64,000 nucleotides of DNA from Citrobacter freundii (GCA_003243445.1 QFQQ01000013.1:50559-114558); one strand, 5' to 3'; positions 34,847-44,524 are shown, numbered from the stretch's first letter. Notes: generated by a model from the sequence alone, not told the origin. Numbers and translations: made by a program.

Positions 34847-35314
34847 TTAACAGCATCCTGAATTTGGTGTACAGCAAGCATTATCTTTTAATTCTGCCAA
34901 GTTTACTTTTTGTTTTTCAGCAGGAATGCCACAGGCATCATTTGCCAAGCAAGCCGTTGTTTTACTTTTTAGTACGAATGTTTTTCCGTTGAAATCCAAA
35001 TCATATTTACCAATCGTTTCGCTTTGGTATTCTACTTCTATTTCAGCATCTTCAATACCCAATTTTTCTTCAGATAGTTTGATAATGTTTAATAATTTGG
35101 TTGGCTTTAATCTGTGTTCAAAATCGTTAGCATTCCATAATTGGAAATTGACAACTTTTTCATTTCTGATTGTTCCGCCACAATCAATAAAATTCTTATT
35201 GATTTGTCCAACTTCGGTAACGTGGAAATGTTCGGGAACAAGCGTTCCGTTCTCTAACTTAAATTCAACATTCTCTAATCTTGGCAAGATTTCTTTGATT
35301 TTTGATAGTTTCAT
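34847..35314 (-). CDS. DUF6428 family protein with Cys-rich tail, arsenic operon
   Basis: The 155-residue cytoplasmic protein matches the DUF6428 family known to me from Bacteroidota ars operons. The core is mixed alpha/beta (VPEHFHVTEVG, FIDCGGTIRNEKVVNFQLW). The tail carries Cys122, Cys128, Cys147, Cys148, Cys154 and Cys155, with CC pairs at 147-148 and at the very end. Such vicinal thiols suit As(III) binding. A probable ArsR operator (35,350-35,365) lies 36 bases upstream of its start. Function is unproven. Confidence 0.88.
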   Translation of the reverse strand: MKLSKIKEILPRLENVEFKLENGTLVPEHFHVTEVGQINKNFIDCGGTIRNEKVVNFQLWNANDFEHRLKPTKLLNIIKLSEEKLGIEDAEIEVEYQSETIGKYDLDFNGKTFVLKSKTTACLANDACGIPAEKQKVNLAELKDNACCTPNSGCC

Positions 35315-35349
35315 ATTAACTGAATTTTAAGTAGTACAATAAATGTTAT

Positions 35350-35365
35350 ATTGCAATATAACGAT
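35350..35365. promoter_or_regulatory. Candidate ArsR operator upstream of the DUF6428 gene
   Basis: ATTGCAATATAACGAT matches the palindrome upstream of arsR (35,734-35,749) at 14 of 16 positions and is itself an imperfect inverted repeat. It sits between the arsR stop codon and the DUF6428 start. Confidence 0.7.
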
Positions 35366-35384
35366 GTTAAATATTAAAAAAATG

Positions 35385-35717
35385 CTATGAGTAGCACTTG
35401 GTTACTTTTACCTCCTGATTGAAAAACGCATTAAATTCCTCTTGAATTTCATTCCATACTTTTTCATCAATACAATAGCAAACAGATTTTCCCTCAATGG
35501 TTCCCTGAACGATACCGATGTTTTTTAATTCCTTTAGATGTTGTGAAATGGTTGCCTGTGCCAACCCTAATTCCTCAACCAAATCGTTACAGATGCAGGC
35601 ATCTTGATTGATGATATATTGAAGTATAGCAACCCTTGCAGGATGTGCCAAAACTTTAAATCGAGAAGCCAGCTTATTCTGTTGGTCTGTAAATATTTCT
35701 GATTTGGTAAGTCCCAT
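35385..35717 (-). CDS. arsR: ArsR/SmtB-family repressor of the ars operon
   Basis: A 110-residue winged-helix metalloregulator that should release DNA on binding As(III). The HTH is CNDLVEELGLAQATISQHLKELKNIGIV (about residues 43-70). The ligand region before it has Cys41 and Cys43 (DACICNDL), matching the ELCVCDL metal-binding position of the family. Additional thiols are Cys80, Cys82 and Cys108, which could form other sites. It heads the minus-strand operon arsR, DUF6428, metallophosphoesterase, gcvH-like, ACR3. An operator overlapping its own leader suggests autoregulation. Confidence 0.93.
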   Translation of the reverse strand: MGLTKSEIFTDQQNKLASRFKVLAHPARVAILQYIINQDACICNDLVEELGLAQATISQHLKELKNIGIVQGTIEGKSVCYCIDEKVWNEIQEEFNAFFNQEVKVTKCYS

Positions 35718-35733
35718 TAGTTTACATTTTTAC

Positions 35734-35749
35734 ATCGCAATATTACGAT
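35734..35749. promoter_or_regulatory. Candidate ArsR operator upstream of arsR
   Basis: ATCGCAATATTACGAT is a 16-bp inverted repeat with one mismatched pair. It lies between the arsR start codon (35,717) and the -7 element, where a bound repressor would block transcription. A near copy occurs at 35,350. Confidence 0.75.
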
Positions 35750-35763
35750 AATAAATTTAAACA

Positions 35764-35771
35764 CAAAAGTA
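35764..35771 (-). promoter_or_regulatory. Bacteroidota -7 promoter element for arsR
   Basis: Minus-strand TACTTTTG fits TAnnTTTG exactly, and a TTTG lies 17 bases further upstream as a possible -33 element. The start codon is 47 bases downstream. Confidence 0.65.
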
Positions 35772-35861
35772 GTTTATGAAAAAATATTCAAATCTTAATT
35801 CTTTTCAAGTTTCTATTTCAATTTACTAAGTGGTAAAACCCTACCTCTCAAAGCCAAACCC

Positions 35862-35905
35862 TGCCACTTCTGCAAAGGGGCTTATCTACTGCTATAATTT
35901 TAGGC
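35862..35905 (+). promoter_or_regulatory. Promoter-like module TGCCACTT...ATTTTAGGC before DUF1896
   Basis: TGCCACTT (35,862) and TTTAGGC (35,899) lie 37 bases apart, as in front of the DUF3945 gene (36 bases). The DUF1896 start is 32 bases on. Confidence 0.5.
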
Positions 35906-35936
35906 TTCAAGCAAAATTCTAAACAAAAATTATAGT

Positions 35937-36374
35937 ATGGATACACAGCAAAAAGACTTATCGTATTTCAGGTTACGACTGCAAGAATTATTAAACACCA
36001 GCTTCCCCGAAAAAGCAAACGACCAAAAATTTATTGAGCAACGTTCTTCGTGGGCTGCCAATGCCTACGAGGGTGCTTTTAGTTCAGGAAATGCAGTTGA
36101 ACAATGCAACGAAATAGCCAACTACATTCTGTTTGAGGGCTTGCACTTCTCCAAATTCGACACCGTTTTTCAGGTAGTATGCAATGAGTTTGATACCATA
36201 ATGGCAGATGAGGAACTGCGACCGTTCGCCCTGAAAATGTTCCCGGTTTGTGAGCCTGTTTTCTCCGGCTACCAACTAACCGATGATTTCGCTTATAACA
36301 CAGAGTACGACCTGCTCTATACCGAAATAACCGGAACCATCGCAATATGGATAGAGGAAAATGGGCTTCAGTAA
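35937..36374 (+). CDS. DUF1896 family ICE protein
   Basis: The 145-residue protein matches the DUF1896 family found in Bacteroidota ICEs, nearly always directly upstream of the large methylase-helicase gene, as here. It is acidic and mostly helical (YFRLRLQELLNTSFPEKANDQKFIEQRSSWAANAYEGAF). No catalytic motif is seen. Its last 14 bases overlap the next gene's start, so the two are coupled. The acidic character would allow a DNA-mimic or partner role for the helicase, but this is only a thought. Confidence 0.88.
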   Translation: MDTQQKDLSYFRLRLQELLNTSFPEKANDQKFIEQRSSWAANAYEGAFSSGNAVEQCNEIANYILFEGLHFSKFDTVFQVVCNEFDTIMADEELRPFALKMFPVCEPVFSGYQLTDDFAYNTEYDLLYTEITGTIAIWIEENGLQ

Positions 36375-39300
36375 ACGCCAACATCTCCAACAGAACATTG
36401 ATGCCCTACGAATTGCTTTTAAACTTGAAAAGGAGAAACGACAAGCCACCGTAGGCGAAAGACTGCTAATGATGCAATACAGCGGATTTGGCGGTCTTAA
36501 ATTCGTTCTGAACCCCATAGCGAATGAAATAGACATCAATCATTGGAGAAAGACCGAACACGACTTTTTTCCGATTACGCAGGAACTCCACCAGCTACTC
36601 AAAGAAAATTCCGAAGACGAGAAACAATATCGCAGGTATGTGGACAGTATGAAAAGCTCCGTAATGACAGCTTTTTATACACCGCCACAGGTAATAGATG
36701 CGATTTCCGCAACCTTGCGTGAAAGCGGTCTTAACATTGATAAATTCCTCGAACCCTCCGCAGGTATCGGCTCATTCGTACAATCCTTTTCAGAAAATGG
36801 GCAAAGTGTTACCGCTTATGAAAAAGACTTACTGACAGGCAAGATTTTAAAACAGCTTTATCCCGATAGCAATATCCGTGTAAGTGGCTTTGAGGAAATT
36901 CCCGAAAAGGAACAAAACAGCTATGATGTTGTCGCAAGTAACATTCCATTCGGCGATACTTCCGTGTTTGACCTTTCCTATTCCCGAAGCAGGGACAGTG
37001 CAAAAGTACAGGCTGCCCGAAGCATACACAACTACTTTTTCCTGAAAGGGGCTGATATGCTCCGTGAGGGCGGTTTGCTGGTTTACATTACTTCACAGGG
37101 CATTCTCAACAGCCCGAAGAACGAACCGATAAGGAGGGCGTTGATGCGGGATAATAATTTGGTTTCGGTTGTCCGTTTACCCAACAACCTGTTTACGGAA
37201 TATGCAGGTACGGAAGTCGGAAGCGACCTCATCATACTGCAAAAAAATACGGCAAAACAAAATCTGACCGAAAGGGAAGATCTGTTTTGCCGAAGCAGCC
37301 AAACAGAATACAATACACCGGGCAATGCACTCTTTCAGGACAGCACAAGAATTGTGCATACCGACCGTAAATTAGATACCGACCCTTACGGGCAACCTGC
37401 CCTAATCTATACGCATAAAGACGGCGTTAACGGAATTGCCAAAGACCTCAAACAAATGCTTACGGATGATTTTGGAAAGCACCTGAATTTGAATTTATAC
37501 AAAGGCGAACGGAACGATGAGCCTGTTATACAAATTCCGATTGAACCAAAGGTTACACCTCCACCTGTAAGCGTTCTACCCGAAATACAACCTCTATCTG
37601 CACCGATAATCAATCGGGAAAGCCCGCAGGAATTAAAACAGTTAAGCATTTTTGACCTGTTTGAAAATATAAACGAACCCGTAGCAGTTCTTGCTTCGCC
37701 CAAAAGAACGACACAAGTTAAAAGGCAAAGCACCAATAAAAGAAGAGGTGCAATAAATCGCCAGACCGACTTGTTCAGTGCGATGCAGCAACCTTATACG
37801 CCTCCGATTACCAATAGAACTGCCAACGGAAGCACATCAACCAACGGTAAAAAACAAGAAGCCATCGGCGACCTGTTTTCACAAATAAACGGGAATGGCC
37901 AAGCTGATAAGCCAGCCGTTCCCAATACCATTCCCGAGCCTGCTCCTTATAGTGGCGAACTGCAATCGTACCACCGTAACAATTGTCTTGTTGTGGATAA
38001 TGGTTGGGTCGGTCATCTGCAAGATGTAGATACATCAGACGGTACGGCAGTTTTCCACCCTTTAGCTTTACCGACCTTACAGAAAGCAAGAGCCGAAACA
38101 TACATTGCTGTACGTGATGTTTACCAAGAGCTTTACAATAAAGAGGCAAAGTTTCAGACCGAATACAAGGAAGAAAGGAAAACCCTTAACCGCCTTTACG
38201 ATGCCTTTGTCAAAAGGTACGGAAACTTAAATAGTGCGGATAATATCAAGCTCATCAAAACAGATAGTTCCGGTAAGGAACTCCCTTATTTGGAGCGTGT
38301 CGTTGGTGGCGTAACCCACAAGGCGGATATATTCAGCCGTCCTGTAAGTTTTTCTACCATAACCATAGCAACGGACAATCCCGAAGAAGCGTTAGCGGCT
38401 TCGCTGAACAAATACGGAAGCGTTGATTTGGACTATATGTCCGAAATCAGCGGTATGACGGACGATGCTTTGAAAGAAGCCTTACACGGTCGCATTTACT
38501 ACAATCCTTTGCAAAATGAATATGAAATATCCGAACGCTGGATTGCAGGAAACGTAGTAGAGAAAGCCCAAGAGGTACAGAACTACATTGAAAACAATCC
38601 CAATGATACCGAAGCCAAAACAAGCCTTATCGTTTTGGAAGAAGCCCGACCAAGACGAATTGAGTTTGAGGAACTCGATTTTAATTTGGGCGAACGCTGG
38701 ATACCCACTGGCATTTATGCCCGCTTTGCTTCACATCTTTTTGATACGGAGGTACTCGTTCATTACTCTGAAAGTTCCGATGACTTTTCAGTAAAGTGCG
38801 ACCGTAAGAATTTGCATATATGGGAAAAATACGCTGTCAAAGCTGAAAGCAGAACGTTTGACGGGATTGCCCTGCTCAAACACGCCCTTGTCAATACCAC
38901 GCCTGATATTACTAAGAAAATTAAGGTTGGCGACCAAGAGGTCAAGGTGCGGGATATGGAAGCCATACAAATGGCGAATACCAAGATTGACGAAATCCGT
39001 ACCGCCTTTACCGAATGGCTCCACGCCCAAAATGATGAGTTTAAAAACAGGCTGACCGACCAATACAACGATACTTTTAACTGCTTTGTCCGACCAAACT
39101 ATGACGGCAGCCATCAGGACTTTCCGGGATTAGACCGTAAGGCATTGGGCATTGAAGACCTGTATTCAAGCCAAAAGGACACGGTTTGGATGATAAAGCT
39201 GAACAACGGTGCTATCTGCGACCACGAAGTAGGTGCAGGAAAAACGTTGGTTATGTGTACGGCAGCACAGGAAATGAAGCGTTTGGGACTGGCACACAAA

Positions 39301-41772
39301 CCGATGATTATCGGGCTGAAAAGCAATGTTCACGAAATTGCCGAAGCGTACCGCACTGCTTACCCACACGCTAAAATTCTATTTCCGGGCAAGGAAGATT
39401 TTACGCCACAAAAACGCCTGCGGATTTTTGGCGACATTAAAAACAACGATTGGGATTGTGTGATACTGACACACGACCAATTCGGGATGATACCGCAATC
39501 GCCAGAAATGCAAAAGGAAATTCTCCAAATTGAGTTAGATAGCGTAGAACGAAACCTCGATGCGTTGCAATCGCGAGGAAAAGAGGTTACAAGAGGGATG
39601 CTTGCCGGAGTAATCAAGCGGAAAGAAAATCTCGAAGTAAAATTAAAAACCCTGCAACACGATATTGAAAACCGCAAAGATGATGTAGTGGACTTTAAGA
39701 TGATGGGCATTGACCATTTGTTCGTAGATGAAAGCCACCAATTCAAAAATCTGATGTTCAACACAAGGCATACAAGGGTTGCGGGATTGGGAAACGTGGA
39801 CGGAAGCCTAAAAGCAATGAACCTGCTCTTTGCAATCCGCACCATTCAGGAACGTATTAATGCAGATATGGGAGCAACCTTTCTTTCGGGTACAACTATC
39901 AGCAACTCATTAACCGAACTGTACCTGCTGTTCAAATACCTGCGACCAAGAGCAATGGAAAAACAAGGCATTCATTCTTTTGATGCGTGGGCAGCCATCT
40001 ATGCAAGGAAAACGACCGATTATGAATTTTCGGTTGCCAATAACATTGTAGCAAAAGAACGCTTCCGCTACTTTATCAAGGTGCCGGAATTGGCTCAATT
40101 CTATTCTGAAATTACAGATTACAGAACGGCAAAAGATATAGGTATTGACCGACCGAATAAGAATGAGATATTGTATAATATTCCGCCCACTCCAGACCAG
40201 TCTGCATTTATTCAAAAATTGATGGATTTTGCAAAAACGGGAAATGCCGAGTTGCTCGGAAGACCACCGTTGTCGCAAAGCGAAGAAAAGGCGAAGATGC
40301 TCATCGCTACGGATTACGCCCGCAAAATGTCACTCGATATGCGGATGGTAAATGGAAAATATGAAGACCATCCCGATAGCAAAGCTTCGCATTGTGCTGC
40401 AACTATTGCTAAATATTACAACCAATACAATGCACAGAAAGGAACGCAGTTCGTTTTTTCCGATTTGGGAACTTACAAACCAAACGAATGGAATGTTTAT
40501 TCAGAAATCAGACGCAAACTTGTGGAAGACCACGGCATCCCTGCACACGAAGTCCGTTTTATACAGGAAGCCAAAAATGACAAGCAGCGTAAGGAGCTTA
40601 TCAAAGGAATGAACGAGGGTAAAATACGTGTGCTGTTCGGTTCTACAAGTATGTTGGGGACAGGTGTGAACGCACAAAAAAGAGCCGTTGCCGTTCATCA
40701 TTTAGATACACCGTGGCGACCGAGCGACCTTGCCCAAAGGGTCGGTCGGGCTGTTCGTAAAGGCAATGAGATTGCCAAGTTCTTTGCCGATAACAAAGTA
40801 GATGTGATCATCTATGCCGTAGAAAAATCATTGGATAGCTACAAGTTCAACCTGTTGTATAATAAACAGCTATTTATAGACCAATTAAAAAACAATAACC
40901 TCGGCAAACGTACCATTGACGAAGGCAGTATGGACGAAAAATCGGGAATGAATTTTTCGGAATATGTGGCTATCCTATCAGGAAATACCGACCTTTTGGA
41001 TAAAGCCAAATTAGAAAAACAGATTGCCGGACTGGAAAGCGAAAAACAGGCGTTCAACCGTTCCAAGTTCAGTGCCAAATACAAGCTGCAAGACTTTACG
41101 GAATTGCTCGAAAGTGCACAATCCCGTTTTAACCGAATGACAACCGATTGGGGAAATTTAAAGCAACGCATACAAAAGCGTTCTGACGGTACTATTGCAA
41201 ACCCTGTTCTGCTGGACGGCTTGCCACTCAATGCGGATATAAAACAAATCGGTGCAAAGCTCAACCAGCTTGCGGACAAAGCCCGCACCGGGGGGCAGTA
41301 TGAAGAAATCGGTACGTTGTACGGATTTACGCTGTTGGTAAAAACCGAAATGTCCGAAAAAGAGGGCGTGGATATTCGTGTAAACCGATTTTTGGTGCAG
41401 GGCGAGGGCAATATCAAATACACCTACAACAACGGTTTAATCGCTAAAGATGAAAAGCTGGCGGCTACGAACTTCCTTAATGCACTGGAGAAGTTGCCAG
41501 GCTATATACAGCAGGAGCAAAAGAAAATTGCGGAAATACAAAAGGATTTACCTGTTCTTCAGGAAGTGGTAAACGGTACGTGGTCTAAAGAAAGTCGATT
41601 GGGCGAACTCAAAACGGAACTGGCTGCCGTTGAACGAAAGATACAGTTGTCTATCACGCCTGACCCCAAAGAGGAACCTGCGGAACAAACCGAAAAACAA
41701 AAAGAAACTTCAAATATTTCGGAGAGTATTGTAAGGACAAAAGGTATTCATTTACCCCGTGGGGTTTTATAA
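36361..41772 (+). CDS. Giant N6-adenine methylase / SNF2-type helicase fusion
   Basis: A 1803-residue protein combining two enzymes. The methylase domain has SAM motif I EPSAGIGSF at residues 131-139 and the catalytic position as SNIPFGD (193-199), where active N6-adenine methylases normally read NPPY/F, so activity is uncertain. A Pro/Gln-rich linker follows (about 380-530). The helicase domain has Walker A VGAGKT near 955, DESHQFKN near 1122, SGTTISNS near 1180 and QRVGRAVRKGNE near 1458, then a helical C-terminus. The architecture recalls phage P1 DarB, an anti-restriction methylase-helicase. Homologues are common in Bacteroidota ICEs. An anti-restriction or transfer role is inference. Confidence 0.9.
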   Translation: MGFSKRQHLQQNIDALRIAFKLEKEKRQATVGERLLMMQYSGFGGLKFVLNPIANEIDINHWRKTEHDFFPITQELHQLLKENSEDEKQYRRYVDSMKSSVMTAFYTPPQVIDAISATLRESGLNIDKFLEPSAGIGSFVQSFSENGQSVTAYEKDLLTGKILKQLYPDSNIRVSGFEEIPEKEQNSYDVVASNIPFGDTSVFDLSYSRSRDSAKVQAARSIHNYFFLKGADMLREGGLLVYITSQGILNSPKNEPIRRALMRDNNLVSVVRLPNNLFTEYAGTEVGSDLIILQKNTAKQNLTEREDLFCRSSQTEYNTPGNALFQDSTRIVHTDRKLDTDPYGQPALIYTHKDGVNGIAKDLKQMLTDDFGKHLNLNLYKGERNDEPVIQIPIEPKVTPPPVSVLPEIQPLSAPIINRESPQELKQLSIFDLFENINEPVAVLASPKRTTQVKRQSTNKRRGAINRQTDLFSAMQQPYTPPITNRTANGSTSTNGKKQEAIGDLFSQINGNGQADKPAVPNTIPEPAPYSGELQSYHRNNCLVVDNGWVGHLQDVDTSDGTAVFHPLALPTLQKARAETYIAVRDVYQELYNKEAKFQTEYKEERKTLNRLYDAFVKRYGNLNSADNIKLIKTDSSGKELPYLERVVGGVTHKADIFSRPVSFSTITIATDNPEEALAASLNKYGSVDLDYMSEISGMTDDALKEALHGRIYYNPLQNEYEISERWIAGNVVEKAQEVQNYIENNPNDTEAKTSLIVLEEARPRRIEFEELDFNLGERWIPTGIYARFASHLFDTEVLVHYSESSDDFSVKCDRKNLHIWEKYAVKAESRTFDGIALLKHALVNTTPDITKKIKVGDQEVKVRDMEAIQMANTKIDEIRTAFTEWLHAQNDEFKNRLTDQYNDTFNCFVRPNYDGSHQDFPGLDRKALGIEDLYSSQKDTVWMIKLNNGAICDHEVGAGKTLVMCTAAQEMKRLGLAHKPMIIGLKSNVHEIAEAYRTAYPHAKILFPGKEDFTPQKRLRIFGDIKNNDWDCVILTHDQFGMIPQSPEMQKEILQIELDSVERNLDALQSRGKEVTRGMLAGVIKRKENLEVKLKTLQHDIENRKDDVVDFKMMGIDHLFVDESHQFKNLMFNTRHTRVAGLGNVDGSLKAMNLLFAIRTIQERINADMGATFLSGTTISNSLTELYLLFKYLRPRAMEKQGIHSFDAWAAIYARKTTDYEFSVANNIVAKERFRYFIKVPELAQFYSEITDYRTAKDIGIDRPNKNEILYNIPPTPDQSAFIQKLMDFAKTGNAELLGRPPLSQSEEKAKMLIATDYARKMSLDMRMVNGKYEDHPDSKASHCAATIAKYYNQYNAQKGTQFVFSDLGTYKPNEWNVYSEIRRKLVEDHGIPAHEVRFIQEAKNDKQRKELIKGMNEGKIRVLFGSTSMLGTGVNAQKRAVAVHHLDTPWRPSDLAQRVGRAVRKGNEIAKFFADNKVDVIIYAVEKSLDSYKFNLLYNKQLFIDQLKNNNLGKRTIDEGSMDEKSGMNFSEYVAILSGNTDLLDKAKLEKQIAGLESEKQAFNRSKFSAKYKLQDFTELLESAQSRFNRMTTDWGNLKQRIQKRSDGTIANPVLLDGLPLNADIKQIGAKLNQLADKARTGGQYEEIGTLYGFTLLVKTEMSEKEGVDIRVNRFLVQGEGNIKYTYNNGLIAKDEKLAATNFLNALEKLPGYIQQEQKKIAEIQKDLPVLQEVVNGTWSKESRLGELKTELAAVERKIQLSITPDPKEEPAEQTEKQKETSNISESIVRTKGIHLPRGVL

Positions 41773-41777
41773 GAAAG

Positions 41778-41888
41778 TCATTCCCTGTCACCCTGCTCGT
41801 CCATTTTCTTGAAAGCCCGTCACTCATGGAATTTTGTCCTATTGGTTTTCCTGTTCCGCAATTCAAGGTATGTAGGATAAAAGTCACC
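41778..41888 (-). pseudogene. Degraded 3' fragment of a third rteC
   Basis: The minus-strand frame reads GDFYPTYLELRNRKTNRTKF, then HE, a stop, and RAFKKMDEQGDRE. The intact RteC at 44,678 ends GDFYHTFLELRNRKTNRTKF followed by ID...RRMDEQEEK. The DNA is clearly divergent from the intact copy, so it is not a recent duplicate. The upstream part of the gene is missing. It sits between the methylase-helicase gene and the P-type ATPase gene. Confidence 0.85.
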
Positions 41889-42004
41889 GCAGCAGCAGTT
41901 TCAATTTGGTTAGTACTGTTTTGAGCTTGGTAAATTTTTTTAAAAATGAGCATCGCTTTAATCCTTATCTAATGCAGAATGTTATACCGGATATGTACCT
42001 TTCA

Positions 42005-44524
42005 CTATAACATAAGCGTTGATTTTTTCATTCTTCTAAACAATTTATAAATTTCAAACCACAAAACTGAAACCGCTGCTACCGATAATGTCATCCCTAA
42101 CTCCTGTAAGTCCAATCCGGTTACGTGAAAGAAATTGGCAGCAGGTGCAATATACAGTATGACAAAAAGTAATACCAAAGTTAGACCAATAATAACCGGG
42201 AAGAGGGGATTCTTATTCTTGAAGCTGTCAAACACACTGTAAGAGAAGGAACGGTTAACGAGGCTCAACAATATATTTGCCAAAATCAGTGTGGTAAAAA
42301 CCATTGCCCTTGTTTTTTCTTCGCTGCCACCATGCTGAACAGACCATTGATAGGCAAATAATACGCCCGCTGTGATGACTAACCCTTGTATAATGCTGAT
42401 GGCCAACTCACGCAGGTTCAAAAAGGTATCGGTCATTGTTCTGGGTGGCTGTTGCATTGTATTTTTCTCCATCGGTTCGTTTTCATAGACAATGGAGCAG
42501 GTAGGTCCCATCACCAATTCCAGAAAGATAACGTGTACAGGTGTAAATATCTGGGGAAATATCCAGCCTAAAAATAAAGGCAAAGATACCGTCAGTATAA
42601 TTGGTATATGGATAGAAATGATGTACTGTATAGCTTTTTTGATATTGGCATAAATCCTTCTTCCGGCAGCAATACCTATCACTAATTTTTCAAGGTCGTC
42701 ATTGGTTATCACCAAAGATGCGGCTGCTTTTGCAATTTCTGTTCCTTTGTTGCCCATTGCCACGCCTATATGAGCTGCTTTAAGAGCAGGGCCGTCGTTT
42801 ACACCATCACCCAGCATCGCCACCACTTCACCTTTCTTTTTCAGTGCATTCACCACGCTAAGTTTAGCTTCGGGAAACATCCGGGTAAATAAAACGGTGC
42901 GTTCAGCCACCGGTATTAATTCTTCTTCCGGGTAAGCCGCCACATCGTTTCCGTTCAGGACTTCAGCCGTATTGACGATACCTGCTTGGGAGGCGATACT
43001 GCGTGTTGTATCAGCATTATCTCCCGTGATTACCTTCACCTTGATGCCTGCTTCATAAATATGACGGAATACTTCCCGTATCCCTTCCTTCGGAGGATCA
43101 TAGAACACAACCAATCCCAAAAATTCAAATTCAAAATCCTGTTGTCTTTCCGGAAAATCATTGCCTTCAAAATCGGATTTGGCTACTCCTAACACCCGGT
43201 ATCCCTGCTGCCCGAACTCCCTGATAAGGCCTCTGATTTTGTCCTTTTCGGTATCCGAGAGCGTAGCGATAGCAAGAATAGCTTCGGGAGCTCCTTTGGC
43301 AGCTATAATTCTTTCTTTTTCTGAATTTTCGAAAAGATGCGTCATCATAGGTGGTTTACCTTCCAATGGATATTCGTGGAACATCTGGTAATCTTTTCTT
43401 ACATCGTCTCTTTGTGTCTGTTCATACACCTGGTGAAGCGTTTTTTCCATCGGGTCAAACGGAACGGGTTCGCTACTCCACATCGCATAGTCTATCAATG
43501 CTGCCAGTTCGGGGTTGGCAAATTCTTTTTCATCAAAAGTTTTGTCAGACCGGTAATCATATAACTGTTTAAGCTGCATAGAATTTTCGGTAATGGTACC
43601 TGTTTTATCGCTACAGATAACCGTGGTGCTGCCTAATGTTTCCACGATACTGCTTCTTTTGATGATGATGCCCTCCCGCATCAGCTTCCAGGCACCCAAA
43701 GCCATAAACGTGGTGAATGCAACGGGAATTTCTTCGGGAAGGACAGACATCGCCAGGGTAAGACCGTTCAACAGACTGTCAACAAGATTACCCGTCCGTA
43801 TGAAACTGAACACCCAAACCATTAGAAAAATGAGGATACCGGCAACAGCCATCCATTTTACAAATTTTCGTATCTGAACCTGCAATGGTGAAATTTCTTC
43901 TTTTATCGTCAGGATAGATTCGCCGATCTTGCCGATTTGCGTTTGTTTTCCAATCTGTTCTACTTCAAAGACCGCCAATCCCGAAACGGCAATCGTTCCG
44001 CTAAAAATTTTATTATTCCCCGGGTCACTGTTTTTGAATACAGAAAAACTCTCACCGGTTAATGATGCTTCATTGACTGAAAAGTCATTACTGTGGACAA
44101 TCCGCCCGTCGGCATTGATGCTCCTTCCTTCTTCCGTAATGCACAAATCGCCTATGACAATATCATGCGTAGCTATTTTGACCACTTCCGAATTTCTGAT
44201 TACCGTGCTCAGCGGTTCATTCAGCTTTTCTAATTCCTCCAGTGCTTTTTTGCTGCGGTTGTCCTGGTAAAAGGAAATAGCAGATACGGCAATAATGGCC
44301 ATAAACATAAACAGTGCTTCGCCATAATCGCCTACGAGCACGTAGATAATTGAAATAGCAAAGAGCAGGATTAGCATTGGCTCTTTCAATATGTTGATCA
44401 ACATATCCAGCAGGGAATTTTTGCCAATTGCCTCCATCTGGTTGTAGCCATACCGCTCCCGGGAAACCTTTACCTCGTTTTCCGTCAGCCCTTTTAGATG
44501 ATTGGGTACATTATAAGTTGTCAT
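42005..44524 (-). CDS. P-type cation ATPase, P2-like
   Basis: An inner-membrane ATP-driven cation pump of 839 residues. The actuator motif TGES is at 156-159, transmembrane motif PEEIP at 263-267, and the phosphorylation site DKTGTIT starts at Asp306. MLGDGVNDGPALKAA in the C-terminal half is the hinge motif. The N-terminus (LTENEVKVSRERYGYNQM) and the layout are those of P2 (Ca-ATPase-like) pumps, not of CPx heavy-metal pumps, since no CPC/CPH or N-terminal heavy-metal domain is present. The ion cannot be named; Ca or Mn are plausible. It is monocistronic cargo next to an rteC remnant. Confidence 0.92.
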   Translation of the reverse strand: MTTYNVPNHLKGLTENEVKVSRERYGYNQMEAIGKNSLLDMLINILKEPMLILLFAISIIYVLVGDYGEALFMFMAIIAVSAISFYQDNRSKKALEELEKLNEPLSTVIRNSEVVKIATHDIVIGDLCITEEGRSINADGRIVHSNDFSVNEASLTGESFSVFKNSDPGNNKIFSGTIAVSGLAVFEVEQIGKQTQIGKIGESILTIKEEISPLQVQIRKFVKWMAVAGILIFLMVWVFSFIRTGNLVDSLLNGLTLAMSVLPEEIPVAFTTFMALGAWKLMREGIIIKRSSIVETLGSTTVICSDKTGTITENSMQLKQLYDYRSDKTFDEKEFANPELAALIDYAMWSSEPVPFDPMEKTLHQVYEQTQRDDVRKDYQMFHEYPLEGKPPMMTHLFENSEKERIIAAKGAPEAILAIATLSDTEKDKIRGLIREFGQQGYRVLGVAKSDFEGNDFPERQQDFEFEFLGLVVFYDPPKEGIREVFRHIYEAGIKVKVITGDNADTTRSIASQAGIVNTAEVLNGNDVAAYPEEELIPVAERTVLFTRMFPEAKLSVVNALKKKGEVVAMLGDGVNDGPALKAAHIGVAMGNKGTEIAKAAASLVITNDDLEKLVIGIAAGRRIYANIKKAIQYIISIHIPIILTVSLPLFLGWIFPQIFTPVHVIFLELVMGPTCSIVYENEPMEKNTMQQPPRTMTDTFLNLRELAISIIQGLVITAGVLFAYQWSVQHGGSEEKTRAMVFTTLILANILLSLVNRSFSYSVFDSFKNKNPLFPVIIGLTLVLLFVILYIAPAANFFHVTGLDLQELGMTLSVAAVSVLWFEIYKLFRRMKKSTLML

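Noticed and set aside
41654..41953. A 99-codon minus-strand frame behind the methylase-helicase gene
   Set aside because: Another frame at the same place matches the RteC C-terminus; the long frame itself is antisense to the helicase end and meaningless.
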